64,000 nucleotides of DNA, taken from Gloeotrichia echinulata CP02. Its GTDB lineage: Bacteria > Cyanobacteriota > Cyanobacteriia > Cyanobacteriales > Nostocaceae. The notes below the pieces were generated by a model. That model searched no databases and was not told the origin of the DNA. It worked only from the letters and a program-made list of their open reading frames with translations. This document shows positions 46,501-53,689 of the stretch, one piece after another (within the stretch, counting starts at the first letter, position 1; each line of letters starts with the position of its first letter). The translations under genes and the position numbers were made by a program. The DNA is taken from positions 5,586,001 through 5,650,000 of the forward strand of contig CP051187.1 in NCBI GenBank assembly GCA_038087035.1, in the 5' to 3' direction.

Positions 46501-47241
46501 AAAGCCGATAGAGGAGAAATCGAAGAAGCGATCGCCCTTTATCAACAATCCCTGGCTCTTAACGAACAAATCGGCGATGTCCAAGGTAAAGCGGCGACGT
46601 TGCACTGTTTGGGAATACTCAAAGCCGATAGCGGAGAAATCGAAGAAGCGATCGCCCTTTATCAACAATCCCTGGCTCTTAAGGAACAAATCGGCAATGT
46701 CCAAGGTAAAGCGGCGACGTTGCACTGTTTGGGAATACTCAAAGCCAATAGAGGAGAAATCGAAGAAGCGATCGCCCTTTTTCAACAATCCCTGGCTCTT
46801 AACGAACAAATCGGCGATGTCCAAGGTAAAGCGGCGACGTTGCAAAATTTGGGAAGTCTCAAAGCCAATAGAGGAGAAATCGAAGAAGCGATCGCCCTTT
46901 ATCAACAATCCCTGGCTCTTAAGGAACAAATCGGCGATGTCCAAGGTAAAGCGGCGACGTTGCAAAATTTGGGAAGTCTCAAAGCCAATAGAGGAGAAAT
47001 CGAAGAAGCGATCGCCCTTTTTCAACAATCCCTGGCTATCACTGAACAAATCGGCTATGTCCAAGGTCAGGCTATGACGCTGTGGTGGTTAGGGCATATT
47101 GCAGAGCAACAGGGTGATTATAATCAAGCACTAGATTATTTGCAGCCAGCCTGGGAGATATTGCAGCGTATCCAATCGCCTCATGCTAACAGTGTGGGGC
47201 AAATGGTAGCGAGAGTGCAAGATTTAATTCGTAATTCGTAA
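43543..47241 (+). CDS. CHAT protease - NB-ARC ATPase - TPR protein (1232 aa)
   Basis: N-terminal CHAT (caspase-like) peptidase with the dyad His213 (HVTGHAT) and Cys257 (LSGCHTGQ), preceded by LPWEVLHDG. Next a STAND ATPase: FVGRRRQL, P-loop GMGGLGKS at 409-416, Walker B FLLVLDDFE, sensor ITCRYDF and a winged-helix region. From about residue 770 a superhelix of TPRs, including nine almost identical 40-residue units (LKANRGEIEEAIALYQQSL). Such proteins act as signal-sensing proteases in conflict or programmed-death pathways: ligand binding to the TPRs would release the ATPase and activate CHAT cleavage. The target is unknown. The upstream small membrane protein is a likely partner. All catalytic residues are present, so the gene looks functional. 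Confidence 0.92.
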   Translation: MRNVQILHLDLKLVAENYVDLRYFVDNPNQYEKRSLPLSQIRDLIRLAERDYYVSAFPEDYTVTGQQLYNWLDGNDRWLQSLLNKYRRQGIVLAIATTEKLAHLPWEVLHDGSSFLVQRGIVPLRWVSDSTVKKLTVDGEAENRALQVLFMATSPLNVEPVLDFEAEEARILEATARQPLALTVEESGCLSELGDLVNNYDSDYFDVLHVTGHATLQDGQPRFITETATGEAFYATADDIAQELQFRLPKLIFLSGCHTGQAGNAGSVPSMAEELLKSGAKAVLGWGQKVLDRDASAAAAALYQELSAGKQITEAVALTYQALIKNQARDWHLLRLYAAGDLPSSLVTPLRKPGRKPAPAPTVTTEFLDPAGKVKVPTRESFVGRRRQLQYCLRVLSQSTDEVGVLIHGMGGLGKSSLAARLCDRLPNFQRVVWVGLIDEASLVYRLTEKLDDNEQRQSLQNYDEELKYRLRRVFEQLHQQAQPFLLVLDDFEANLEPRNDSYVLQAEAAEVLKALIWAIRDNYTSHRIIITCRYDFAFSQLQYFYKQPLDALQGADLRKKFNRLTAFSDKSQVDEGLKLQAQKLADGNPLLLEWLDKILQNKTVDVAVILNRLAADPVELREQVLAKALLEQMDETMRAMLSRGLVFELPVPRKAFAAVCENIPSLEHYINRAVALGLLEVSHDEALRVPRILPVQLEGGEGLHKQAAEVLYSLWWEEAETSTEEQALEIHRLALRGKEEKIAVEIAGKLAHSWQSKSRFREAVKLCKSTLEIAENYSVLHGLARSEKELGEVIKAQKYYQQALDSCPAEDKKEKAAIIHNLGNLKANRGEIEEAIALYQQSLALFEQIGNVQGKAATLHQLGSLKANRGEIEEAIALYQQSLALKEQIGDVEGKAATLHCLGMLKANRGEIEEAIALYQQSLALKEQIGDVQGKATTLHQLGMLKANRGEIEEAIALYQQSLALKEQIGNVQGKAATLRELGRVKADRGEIEEAIALYQQSLALNEQIGDVQGKAATLHCLGILKADSGEIEEAIALYQQSLALKEQIGNVQGKAATLHCLGILKANRGEIEEAIALFQQSLALNEQIGDVQGKAATLQNLGSLKANRGEIEEAIALYQQSLALKEQIGDVQGKAATLQNLGSLKANRGEIEEAIALFQQSLAITEQIGYVQGQAMTLWWLGHIAEQQGDYNQALDYLQPAWEILQRIQSPHANSVGQMVARVQDLIRNS
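46021..47080. repeat. Nine 120-bp tandem repeats encoding TPRs
   Basis: Units start at 46021 and every 120 bp to 46981; each encodes one 40-residue TPR and carries a GCGATCGC. They differ at few positions, mainly residues around LG(S/M/R/I) and L(H/R/Q)(Q/C/E/N) and AL(F/K/N)EQIG(N/D)V. Open frames in two other frames are shadows. Confidence 0.95.
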
Positions 47242-47242
47242 T

Positions 47243-47328
47243 TACAGCAATTTTCAGGCAATAATCACCTATCCTCGTAGGGGCGCAAGGCCTTGCGCCC
47301 CGGATGCGTGGTATATTTGCCTGAGAAT
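47243..47328. repeat. MITE-like element, family D
   Basis: TACAGCAATTTTCAGGCAAT at the left and, reverse complement, CACATTCTCAGGCAAATATA at the right, with the GC palindrome at 47279-47300. The right end is decayed. Confidence 0.7.
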
Positions 47329-47343
47329 GTGTCTCTGAACTCC

Positions 47344-47679
47344 GCTGACGAAGCTTTTTACTCCGACGACGCAGCTTTTTACTCCGACGACGCAGCTTTT
47401 TACTCCGACGACGCAGCTTTTAACTCCGATGACGCAGCTTTTAACTCCGACGACGCAGCTTTTTACTCCGACGACGCAGCTTTTTACTCCGATGACGGAG
47501 CTTTTAACTCCGATGACGAGGCTTTTAACTCCGACGACGCAGCTTTTAACTCCGACGACGCAGCTTTTAACTCCGACGACGCAGCTTTTAACTCCGACGA
47601 CGCAGCTTTTAACTCCGATGACGGAGCTTTTAACTCCGACGACGAGGCTTTTAACTCCGACGACGCAGCTTTTAACTCC
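47344..47679. repeat. 21-bp minisatellite, sixteen units
   Basis: Units GACGACGCAGCTTTT then WACTCC from 47344, every 21 bp, last at 47659. Two frames stay open (heptads SDDAAFN and ELKAASS), but no gene signals support them. Related to 17542-17814 through the GCTTTTTACTCC half. Confidence 0.93.
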
Positions 47680-47783
47680 ATTAATGAGTCAACAGTAGGG
47701 TGCGTTATGAACTTTAGTCCTAACGCACCGAAAATCTCGATTGCTGCTACTGACTAACCCAGGAAAAATCTCGGTTGGTATGT

Positions 47784-47890
47784 TATAGCGATTATCGGTT
47801 GAGTCCAATACACTCGCAAGGGCACGGCAGTGCCGTGCCCCTACACGCGACGATATAATTTTGTATTGCATCCAACTGAGAACCGCTATA
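47784..47890. repeat. MITE-like element, family C (copy 2)
   Basis: 107 bp, near-identical to 43287-43393, with GGGCACGGCAGTGCCGTGCC as core. Its right end touches a family B element. Confidence 0.9.
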
Positions 47891-48012
47891 TACCGTTTCA
47901 CCAAAACTCTGATACATATAGAAGCCAGTAGGGGTTTAGCACTGCTAAACCCGGTTTAGCACTGCTAAACCCCTACCAACGTATTTGTATCATACTTAAA
48001 GTGAAATGGTAT
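47890..48012. repeat. MITE-like element, family B (copy 3)
   Basis: Same ends as 1979-2082, but the core is two copies of GGTTTAGCACTGCTAAACCC instead of the GGGCACGG palindrome. Confidence 0.88.
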
Positions 48013-48044
48013 TAGCCTGCAGCCTAACGCACCCTACTGGGTGA

Positions 48045-48722
48045 CTAAACCAAAGAATCAGGATCTACACCAAGGGATTTGAGACGTTCAGCCAGCATTT
48101 GAGCGCGTTGTTCTGCTTGTCGCATCCGTTCTTCTGGTGTTAAAAAGCGCTGACCTTGCTCGTCATACCAGTAAAGCCACTCACGGGTAACTCCTATATG
48201 TGTGCCCCGTTCACAGCCAATTCCTAAACCGATTTCCGGTAGCCAGACGGGATTTCCCCGCTGTAATTGATACTTCCCATTTACCAGCCGATACACCTCT
48301 AAAGGTGGTTTTCTCCGCCGCTGGGGATTATAAACGACATAATATAAAACCTCTAACTGAGCATAAAAATCTTTTTTGGTGCTGTATTCTCCGCGCCGTT
48401 GATGAGAAACCACCTCTAAGGTCATAATTGGTACGCGCTGTTCTTCCCAAAGAACATAACTTAAGCGCAAATCCTCATCGATAATTCGTTCAACACCGAG
48501 ACTCAAAAATCCATCTGGTACAATCGCCGGCTGATTAGGATCGTAATAAATCCCCATATAAACGCCAAAGAACCAATCCATCCGGTCTGCCCATACCATA
48601 CCTAAGATGATTTTGAGTAAACCGGAAATTAAATTTTGTAATTCGTTATCCACGGGGCTATCGTCAGAATCAAGCAAATCCTCAGCGGAGGGTAAGCAGT
48701 CTAGCGGATCGTACTGTAGCAT
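48045..48722 (-). CDS. Uma2-family putative endonuclease (225 aa)
   Basis: PD-(D/E)XK fold of the Uma2 family: YYDPNQPAIVPDGFLSLGVE with the metal Asp in VPDGF, then VPIMTLEVVSHQRRGEY (Glu) and KKDFYAQLEVLYYVVYNP (Lys/Gln). The C-terminal part has WLYWYDEQGQRFLTPEE and a charged helical tail ending LGVDPDSLV. Cellular role unknown. It is the fuller relative of the tail at 1-105 and the remnant at 55057-55222. Convergent with the CHAT locus. Confidence 0.9.
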   Translation of the reverse strand: MLQYDPLDCLPSAEDLLDSDDSPVDNELQNLISGLLKIILGMVWADRMDWFFGVYMGIYYDPNQPAIVPDGFLSLGVERIIDEDLRLSYVLWEEQRVPIMTLEVVSHQRRGEYSTKKDFYAQLEVLYYVVYNPQRRRKPPLEVYRLVNGKYQLQRGNPVWLPEIGLGIGCERGTHIGVTREWLYWYDEQGQRFLTPEERMRQAEQRAQMLAERLKSLGVDPDSLV

Positions 48723-48749
48723 GATCTGATGGCCATTTTCCTTAACTCA

Positions 48750-48836
48750 ACCGTATTGCCATATATATTGTAGGGGCACGGCACTGCCGTGCCCGTACCG
48801 CGTTGTCTATTTACCTGAAAACTGCTGTAATGTCTC
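48750..48836. repeat. Family D-related element
   Basis: GTATTGCCATATATATTGTA, GC palindrome, GTACCGCGTTGTCTATTTAC and CTGAAAACTGCTGTA. Duplicated at 48890-48966. Confidence 0.7.
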
Positions 48837-48889
48837 GCTCCCATGCTCTGCGTGGGAGCGAGATATAAGAGGCTCCGCCTCAAGGACGG

Positions 48890-48966
48890 ATGAGTATTGC
48901 CATATATATATATTGTAAGGGCACGGCAGTGCCGTGCCCCTACCGCGTTGTCTATTTACCTGAAAC
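48890..48966. repeat. Family D-related element abutting recJ
   Basis: Repeats the same modules as 48750-48836 and ends TTTACCTGAAACC, immediately before the recJ stop at 48968. Confidence 0.7.
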
Positions 48967-48967
48967 C

Positions 48968-51508
48968 CTACTGACGATTAACCATCGCCACAATAGTAGA
49001 TAAAGGTACTTCTGCAAAATACTGGCGCTGAAATTGTTCTTCTTGAATGGCGGCTAAAAATTTGGCAATCGCCGCCTCAATAATAGTTTCGCAAGTGCTG
49101 CTAGAATCATAACTAATTTGCAAATAACGGTCTTGTAATTGGACTGTGAAACCTAAATATTTTAATGCTTTGATTCCCACATATAATGTTTGGTCGCTGA
49201 TGCCAATTTTATTTAACAGTTCGACGCGGGTAACTAGTTGATTTGTGCGACTCAAATATTTAGCCAGTCCCACCAATGTACGCCAAATTTCTGTTTGTGG
49301 TTGATGGTTGGGTTTATTCCAATTCAGGGCTAATTGTTGTTGATTGTAAAGCGATTTTTTCCACCACACCCGTAAATCATCCCAACTAGTGGGACAGTCT
49401 TCCATCACTAAAGTTGACTGCTGATTGTTAATTGTTGACTGTTCTTGATTCCGCCAGTCGAGGATATTTGCTGATGTCTGAGTGCTAAATCCTGAATTAA
49501 CACTGGGACGGACAGCAATTAATCTGATTTCGTAGCGTTTTTTAACTGTGTTATAGTCTATTTCGGCGATGCAATCACATTTACCAATGGGTAATTCATC
49601 TTTATAATGTCCCCACCAAATACCCGGAAAGGGACTGCGAGTGGAATCATCGCGAATGTCAAATTCGGTTTTAATATACTGTATCTTTTTACCTTTATAA
49701 TCTTCCTGATTGCGATGCCAAGTATTTTCAAACCAGCAGTTTTGAATCAGTAATTTGGGGACAGGATTACCCATTCCACAAGGTTCTAAAATTTTGAATT
49801 CTAAAAACAGTTCTTGCCCTAAATCTGCTACTGTAACTACTAAATCTGCTTGCACTGTTGGCGTCAGACTTTGACCACCTAAAGATAGTCGTAATTGGTG
49901 GTTAATTGCTGCAGTAAATAAAGGAATATTCTCCACCAACAAACTCAACCCCGCAGCAAAGGGATGTCCACCAAAGCGATGCAATAAATGTGCTTGGTCT
50001 TTCACCAATTGGTATAAATCTACCCCATTCACCGAACGAGCGGAACCACGGGCTAGGGATTGCACTTCGGCTCCGCTCAGTGACCAGGGATTGGGGATTG
50101 CACTTCTGGTGCGGACGCTACGCGAACGGCTCCGCTCTGTTACCAGGGATTGCACTTCGGCTCCGCTCAGTGACCAGGGATTGGGGATTTGGGATTGCAC
50201 TTCGGCTCCGCTCAGTGACCAGGGATTGGGGATTGGGGATTGGGAAGAATCTTCCCCAGTCCCCTTGTATCCTTGTCCCCCAGTCCCCAGCCCCCAGTCC
50301 CCAGTCCCCACTCCCTCAGAACTCAACAAAATCGTTGGGCGTCCTGTCTCCTGTGCTACTTGTCCGGCGACTAAGCCTAAGACGCCCACAGGCCATTGGG
50401 TATCTTCGAGGACAATAACGCTGGTGGTGGATAAGTCTATCTGGGCAAGCTTTTGAGCTACTTGGGTTTGGACATCTTTCTGTAATGACTTGCGGCGAGA
50501 GTTTGCTAGTTCGGTCATTTCTGCGAGTTGATTGCAGTATTGAATATCTCTGCTGGTGAGCAATTCTACGCAAAAACTAGCATCGCCTTGGATGCGACTG
50601 ACTGCATTAATGCGCGGCCCTAAACCGAAGGAAATATCTGTGGGGCGATCGCCACTTTTCTGGCATAATTCTAATAATCGCCCTACCCCTGGTCGTCGTC
50701 GCGCTGCAGGTGGTTGTTTGAAGTCTGCTTGCAGTTGTTGAATTCCCAATTGAGCTAAATAGCGACAGTCTCCACTTAGCTGCACTAAGTCAGCAATTAA
50801 GCCTATAGCCACTAAGTCTACTAAATCGGCTAACGGCTGTTGGGGGACATCTGGCAAGGTTTGATACAATGCTTCCACCAATTTATACGCCACCGCGACC
50901 CCAGATAGATGAAATAGCTGATGTTCATTGGGTAAATTGCGGGGGTTGATCATCGCCGTCACAGGTGGACGTTCTGCGGGTAAGGTGTGATGGTCTGTAA
51001 CTATGACATCAATACCCAGCTGTTTTGCATAAGTAATTTCATCTATATTTGTACTGCCAGTGTCGCAAGTAATAATTAATGTAAAACCTTGTTTAGCTAA
51101 CAGTTCAATTCCTGAATTATTGAGTCCATGAGATTCTTTTAGACGATTGGGAATGTAATAAGTTAACTGAGTATTTTGCTGAAAGAATTGTCCCAAACCA
51201 TCCCACAAAACTGCAGTGGAAGTAATGCCATCAGCATCAAAATCACCCCAAATAGCAATTTTATCACCAGCATAGCGTGCTTGTTGTAGCCTTTCCATTG
51301 CCAAATGCATTTCTTGTCCAAACTCAAAAGGACTGGCTGGTTGATAAGTTTTATGATTAATAAAAGCTGCTAATTTTAATTCATCTTTAATTCCCCGTTG
51401 CCATAATAATTGAGCAGCAAAAATTCCATTTGATGCAGGTACATACCGTTTCACCACTTCGATAAACCACTCTGGAGGTTGTTCAGTTACTGTTAGAATC
51501 CACTGCAT
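48968..51508 (-). CDS. recJ: Single-stranded-DNA-specific exonuclease RecJ with repeat-derived insert
   Basis: 846 residues. DHH phosphoesterase core: IAIWGDFDADGITSTAVL (motif I), ITCDTGSTN (II), VIVTDHHTLPAE (DHH) and later DLVDLVAIGLIADLV; then DHHA1 with LARGSARSVNGVDLY and HRFGGHPFAAGLSL, and an OB-type domain plus a cyanobacterial C-terminal extension. RecJ degrades 5'-ended single strands in recombination and mismatch repair. Between RPTILLSSEG and LARGSARS, 85 residues (50057-50311) of heptamer and AGCGGAGC-type repeat DNA are inserted in frame (GTGDWGLGTG, IPNPWSLSGAEVQS three times). The insert sits between the two core domains, so activity may persist. Confidence 0.92.
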   Translation of the reverse strand: MQWILTVTEQPPEWFIEVVKRYVPASNGIFAAQLLWQRGIKDELKLAAFINHKTYQPASPFEFGQEMHLAMERLQQARYAGDKIAIWGDFDADGITSTAVLWDGLGQFFQQNTQLTYYIPNRLKESHGLNNSGIELLAKQGFTLIITCDTGSTNIDEITYAKQLGIDVIVTDHHTLPAERPPVTAMINPRNLPNEHQLFHLSGVAVAYKLVEALYQTLPDVPQQPLADLVDLVAIGLIADLVQLSGDCRYLAQLGIQQLQADFKQPPAARRRPGVGRLLELCQKSGDRPTDISFGLGPRINAVSRIQGDASFCVELLTSRDIQYCNQLAEMTELANSRRKSLQKDVQTQVAQKLAQIDLSTTSVIVLEDTQWPVGVLGLVAGQVAQETGRPTILLSSEGVGTGDWGLGTGGQGYKGTGEDSSQSPIPNPWSLSGAEVQSQIPNPWSLSGAEVQSLVTERSRSRSVRTRSAIPNPWSLSGAEVQSLARGSARSVNGVDLYQLVKDQAHLLHRFGGHPFAAGLSLLVENIPLFTAAINHQLRLSLGGQSLTPTVQADLVVTVADLGQELFLEFKILEPCGMGNPVPKLLIQNCWFENTWHRNQEDYKGKKIQYIKTEFDIRDDSTRSPFPGIWWGHYKDELPIGKCDCIAEIDYNTVKKRYEIRLIAVRPSVNSGFSTQTSANILDWRNQEQSTINNQQSTLVMEDCPTSWDDLRVWWKKSLYNQQQLALNWNKPNHQPQTEIWRTLVGLAKYLSRTNQLVTRVELLNKIGISDQTLYVGIKALKYLGFTVQLQDRYLQISYDSSSTCETIIEAAIAKFLAAIQEEQFQRQYFAEVPLSTIVAMVNRQ
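50057..50311. repeat. Repeat DNA inserted in frame within recJ
   Basis: 255 bp (85 codons): several copies of TTCGGCTCCGCTCAGTGACC, CAGGGATTGGGGATT heptamers and CCCCAGTCCCC units. The length is a multiple of three and stop-free on the recJ strand. Confidence 0.85.
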
Positions 51509-51521
51509 TTTTATTAGGGAT

Positions 51522-51700
51522 AGGAGTAAGGAGTAATGAGTAAGGAGTAAGGAGTAAGGAGTAAGGAGTAAGGAGTAAGGAGTAAGGAGTAAGGAGTTAG
51601 GAGTTAGGAGTTAGGAGTTAGGAGTTAGGAGTTAGGAGTTAGGAGTTAGGAGTAATGAGTAATGAGTAATGAGTAAGGAGTAATGAGCAATGAGTTTGGA
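51522..51700. repeat. AGGAGTA/AGGAGTT heptamers (STRR)
   Basis: About 25 heptamers (GGAGTAA, GGAGTTA, TGAGTAA) directly upstream of recJ; possible effect on the recJ promoter. Confidence 0.93.
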
Positions 51701-51703
51701 GTT

Positions 51704-51907
51704 TACAGCAGTTTTCAGGTATTTAGACCACACCTCGATATCTGTATTTCTTTCTTCCTTCCCTACGGGACGCTCCGCGAATGCGCCTACTCTTCGAGAA
51801 CGCTTCGCGAATGCGCCTTCTCTGCGAGACGCTGCGCGTTCGCGGAGCGTCTCGTAGAGAATGCGTGAGATATAAAAATGTGGTTCATTTACCTGAAAAT
51901 CGCTGTA
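51704..51907. repeat. MITE-like element, family D (204 bp)
   Basis: Ends TACAGCAGTTTTCAGGTATT and, reverse complement, TACAGCGATTTTCAGGTAAA, followed by (T)(A/G)(G/A)ACCAC on both sides. The interior is built from GCGAATGCGCC and GACGCTCCGCGAA modules. Confidence 0.88.
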
Positions 51908-51996
51908 CAGTGGGTAGGGGCGGGTTAACGAGTTTATCTGTGGGTAGACTACATTCTTAATAAACCCGCCTGTACAGGAGTTTGGGAGTTGAGACT

Positions 51997-52061
51997 GACA
52001 AATAACAAATGACAAATGACAAATGACAAATGACAAATGACAAATGACAAATGACAAATGA
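51997..52061. repeat. ACAAATG heptamers (STRR)
   Basis: Nine ACAAATG/ACAAATA units ending at the stop codon of the acetyltransferase gene. Confidence 0.93.
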
Positions 52062-52062
52062 C

Positions 52063-52713
52063 CTATTCATCATTAATAGTTAAATCAATAGGAGGTTCAT
52101 TTACTAAGGGATTAAGGACTACTTCACCAGAAATTCCTTCAGACTTACGGGTACGCATGGTAGGACGAGAACGGCGATAACCTGCGCGTTCGGCTTTTTG
52201 ATGTTCATAATCTATCAGTCTGCCATAATATGGATGCTTACTTAAATTCATTGATAAGAAAATATGCTGACGGACATTACCAAAACCTTTGCGGTTGAAA
52301 AATTTCACTGCTGGGATATTAGCAGGATCGGTATCTACTAACATAAACCGCGCTCCGTCTTCAATCATGCGGGCGACGACTTTATCAACTAATTTATCTG
52401 CTACACCCCGACGCTGAAATTTGGGATTAACCGCTAACCAAATAATATATCCATAAGTCCAGGATGCTTTAGTAATGATGGTTCCCAAAATAAATCCTGC
52501 GAGTTCCTCATCTATTTCAGCAACGAGACAGTATTCTGGATCTGTGTTGTAAAGTCCAATCACTTCCCATTCGTCCCAGGTGCGATATAAATAAGGATAG
52601 CGATCGCTTGTAAATAATTCTTCCCCCAAATGATAAACAGGGGCTATGTCATCAATTCCTAAATCGCGCACATACGCCGCGTCCATATCATCAAAGTTCG
52701 TCATAATTGTCAA
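52063..52713 (-). CDS. GNAT-family N-acetyltransferase
   Basis: 216 residues. GNAT core at about 15-160: VRDLGIDDIAPVYHLGEELF, then YIIWLAVNPKFQRRGVADKLV with the acetyl-CoA loop QRRGVA, and DPANIPAVKFFNRKGFGNV. The C-terminal 50 residues are basic (KAERAGYRRSRPTMRTRK) and then acidic, perhaps for nucleic-acid or ribosome contact. Three candidate starts (Met1, Met4, Met10); Met10 gives the shortest family-like end. The acetyl acceptor is unknown. Thirty bp from the nuclease gene upstream on the same strand, so possibly co-transcribed. Confidence 0.87.
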   Translation of the reverse strand: MTIMTNFDDMDAAYVRDLGIDDIAPVYHLGEELFTSDRYPYLYRTWDEWEVIGLYNTDPEYCLVAEIDEELAGFILGTIITKASWTYGYIIWLAVNPKFQRRGVADKLVDKVVARMIEDGARFMLVDTDPANIPAVKFFNRKGFGNVRQHIFLSMNLSKHPYYGRLIDYEHQKAERAGYRRSRPTMRTRKSEGISGEVVLNPLVNEPPIDLTINDE

Positions 52714-52743
52714 AAGTGATATTTATTGCTATCCAACTAGTTA

Positions 52744-53541
52744 TCAAAGTGATATTTCTTCGATGTTCTCGAAAGTTGGTAAGGAGTTCCTCTCTATATC
52801 CATAATTTGTATACGTTCACAGCGAGCGGCAAATGGACAATCATCACAGACTTTACTACCTTCTGGTAATTGTGGAAATTGTACTTTATTTTGATACAGT
52901 TGGAGCAAATTAGTTAATTGAGTTAACAGTTGATTTAACTTCTTGGCTGTGCGCTTGTGTTGGGCAGTATTGTAACTAAAATTAATATTTTGCGGTTTTC
53001 CTTTAGACTGAACAAACCAGTATGTCATAGAAATATTTTCGGGTACATATTCACTAGTTTCGGCTAACAAGTACATATATAGCCGTGTTTGCCAATTCTG
53101 TTCTAATTTGCGTTTATTTTCTGGTTTGGGATAAGTTTTCCAGTCGAGGATTTGGGCTTGCTGATGATCTGCAATCAATAAATCATAGACAACTGTGAGT
53201 AAATAGTCTTGAAATTGCAAGGTGCGGTAGTGTTCACTTTCTCGGAAAGTTTGCTGATTGCTGGGAGGGTTTAAAATTTCTGGTGCTACATTTGCAAAGG
53301 CTGTCATCCAGGTTTGTAATTGGGTATCCTCTTGCAATAAGCTATGAATTGGTAAACCCATTTCTCGCTGCTGCATTAGCAGGTGAAAGCGACTACCCAA
53401 AGTTTGCCGTTCCTCGTATTCTGGATTTGCGGGAGAATGGAGTTGTTCTAAGTAGGCGTGTTGGAACTGACGGGGACAACGTTCTAGGAGGTTAAGTTGT
53501 CCTTGAGAAATGCGTAATAGTTGAAGTTGAGTTGATAGCAT
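52744..53541 (-). CDS. PD-(D/E)XK nuclease, Cas4/AddB-like, with iron-sulfur cysteines
   Basis: 265 residues. Starts ISQGQLNLLERCPRQFQHAYL, the entry motif of PDDEXK_1/AddB-RecB-like nucleases. The active site follows: VVYDLLIADHQQAQILDWKTY (Asp, then ILDWKTY as the D-x-K strand) and WQTRLYMYLLAE (QxxxY). Cysteines C22 and the C-terminal CDDCPFAARC could bind a 4Fe-4S cluster, as in Cas4 and AddB. No helicase or cas gene is adjacent, so a stand-alone repair exonuclease is the likeliest role. Same strand as the acetyltransferase gene, 30 bp away. Confidence 0.87.
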   Translation of the reverse strand: MLSTQLQLLRISQGQLNLLERCPRQFQHAYLEQLHSPANPEYEERQTLGSRFHLLMQQREMGLPIHSLLQEDTQLQTWMTAFANVAPEILNPPSNQQTFRESEHYRTLQFQDYLLTVVYDLLIADHQQAQILDWKTYPKPENKRKLEQNWQTRLYMYLLAETSEYVPENISMTYWFVQSKGKPQNINFSYNTAQHKRTAKKLNQLLTQLTNLLQLYQNKVQFPQLPEGSKVCDDCPFAARCERIQIMDIERNSLPTFENIEEISL

Positions 53542-53689
53542 ACTTATATTTTAGATATGCTATCGGTTAAAATGTTGTATAAAACCACAAATCAATTTTT
53601 GTAGAACTGGCTCTGCTACCCTACGGTCATTGAAAATGGTGCAAGATATCAGATAAAATGTTATACAAAACCACCAAGACACGAAGATC

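Noticed and set aside
46082..47077. 331-codon plus-frame and 314-codon minus-frame over the TPR units
   Set aside because: Shadows of the 120-bp repeats in the CHAT-NB-ARC-TPR gene.
49990..50456. Two plus-strand frames over the recJ insert
   Set aside because: Repeat-derived shadows opposite recJ.
51632..52057. 141-codon minus frame (SFVICHL repeats)
   Set aside because: Translation of heptamer repeats and a family D element.
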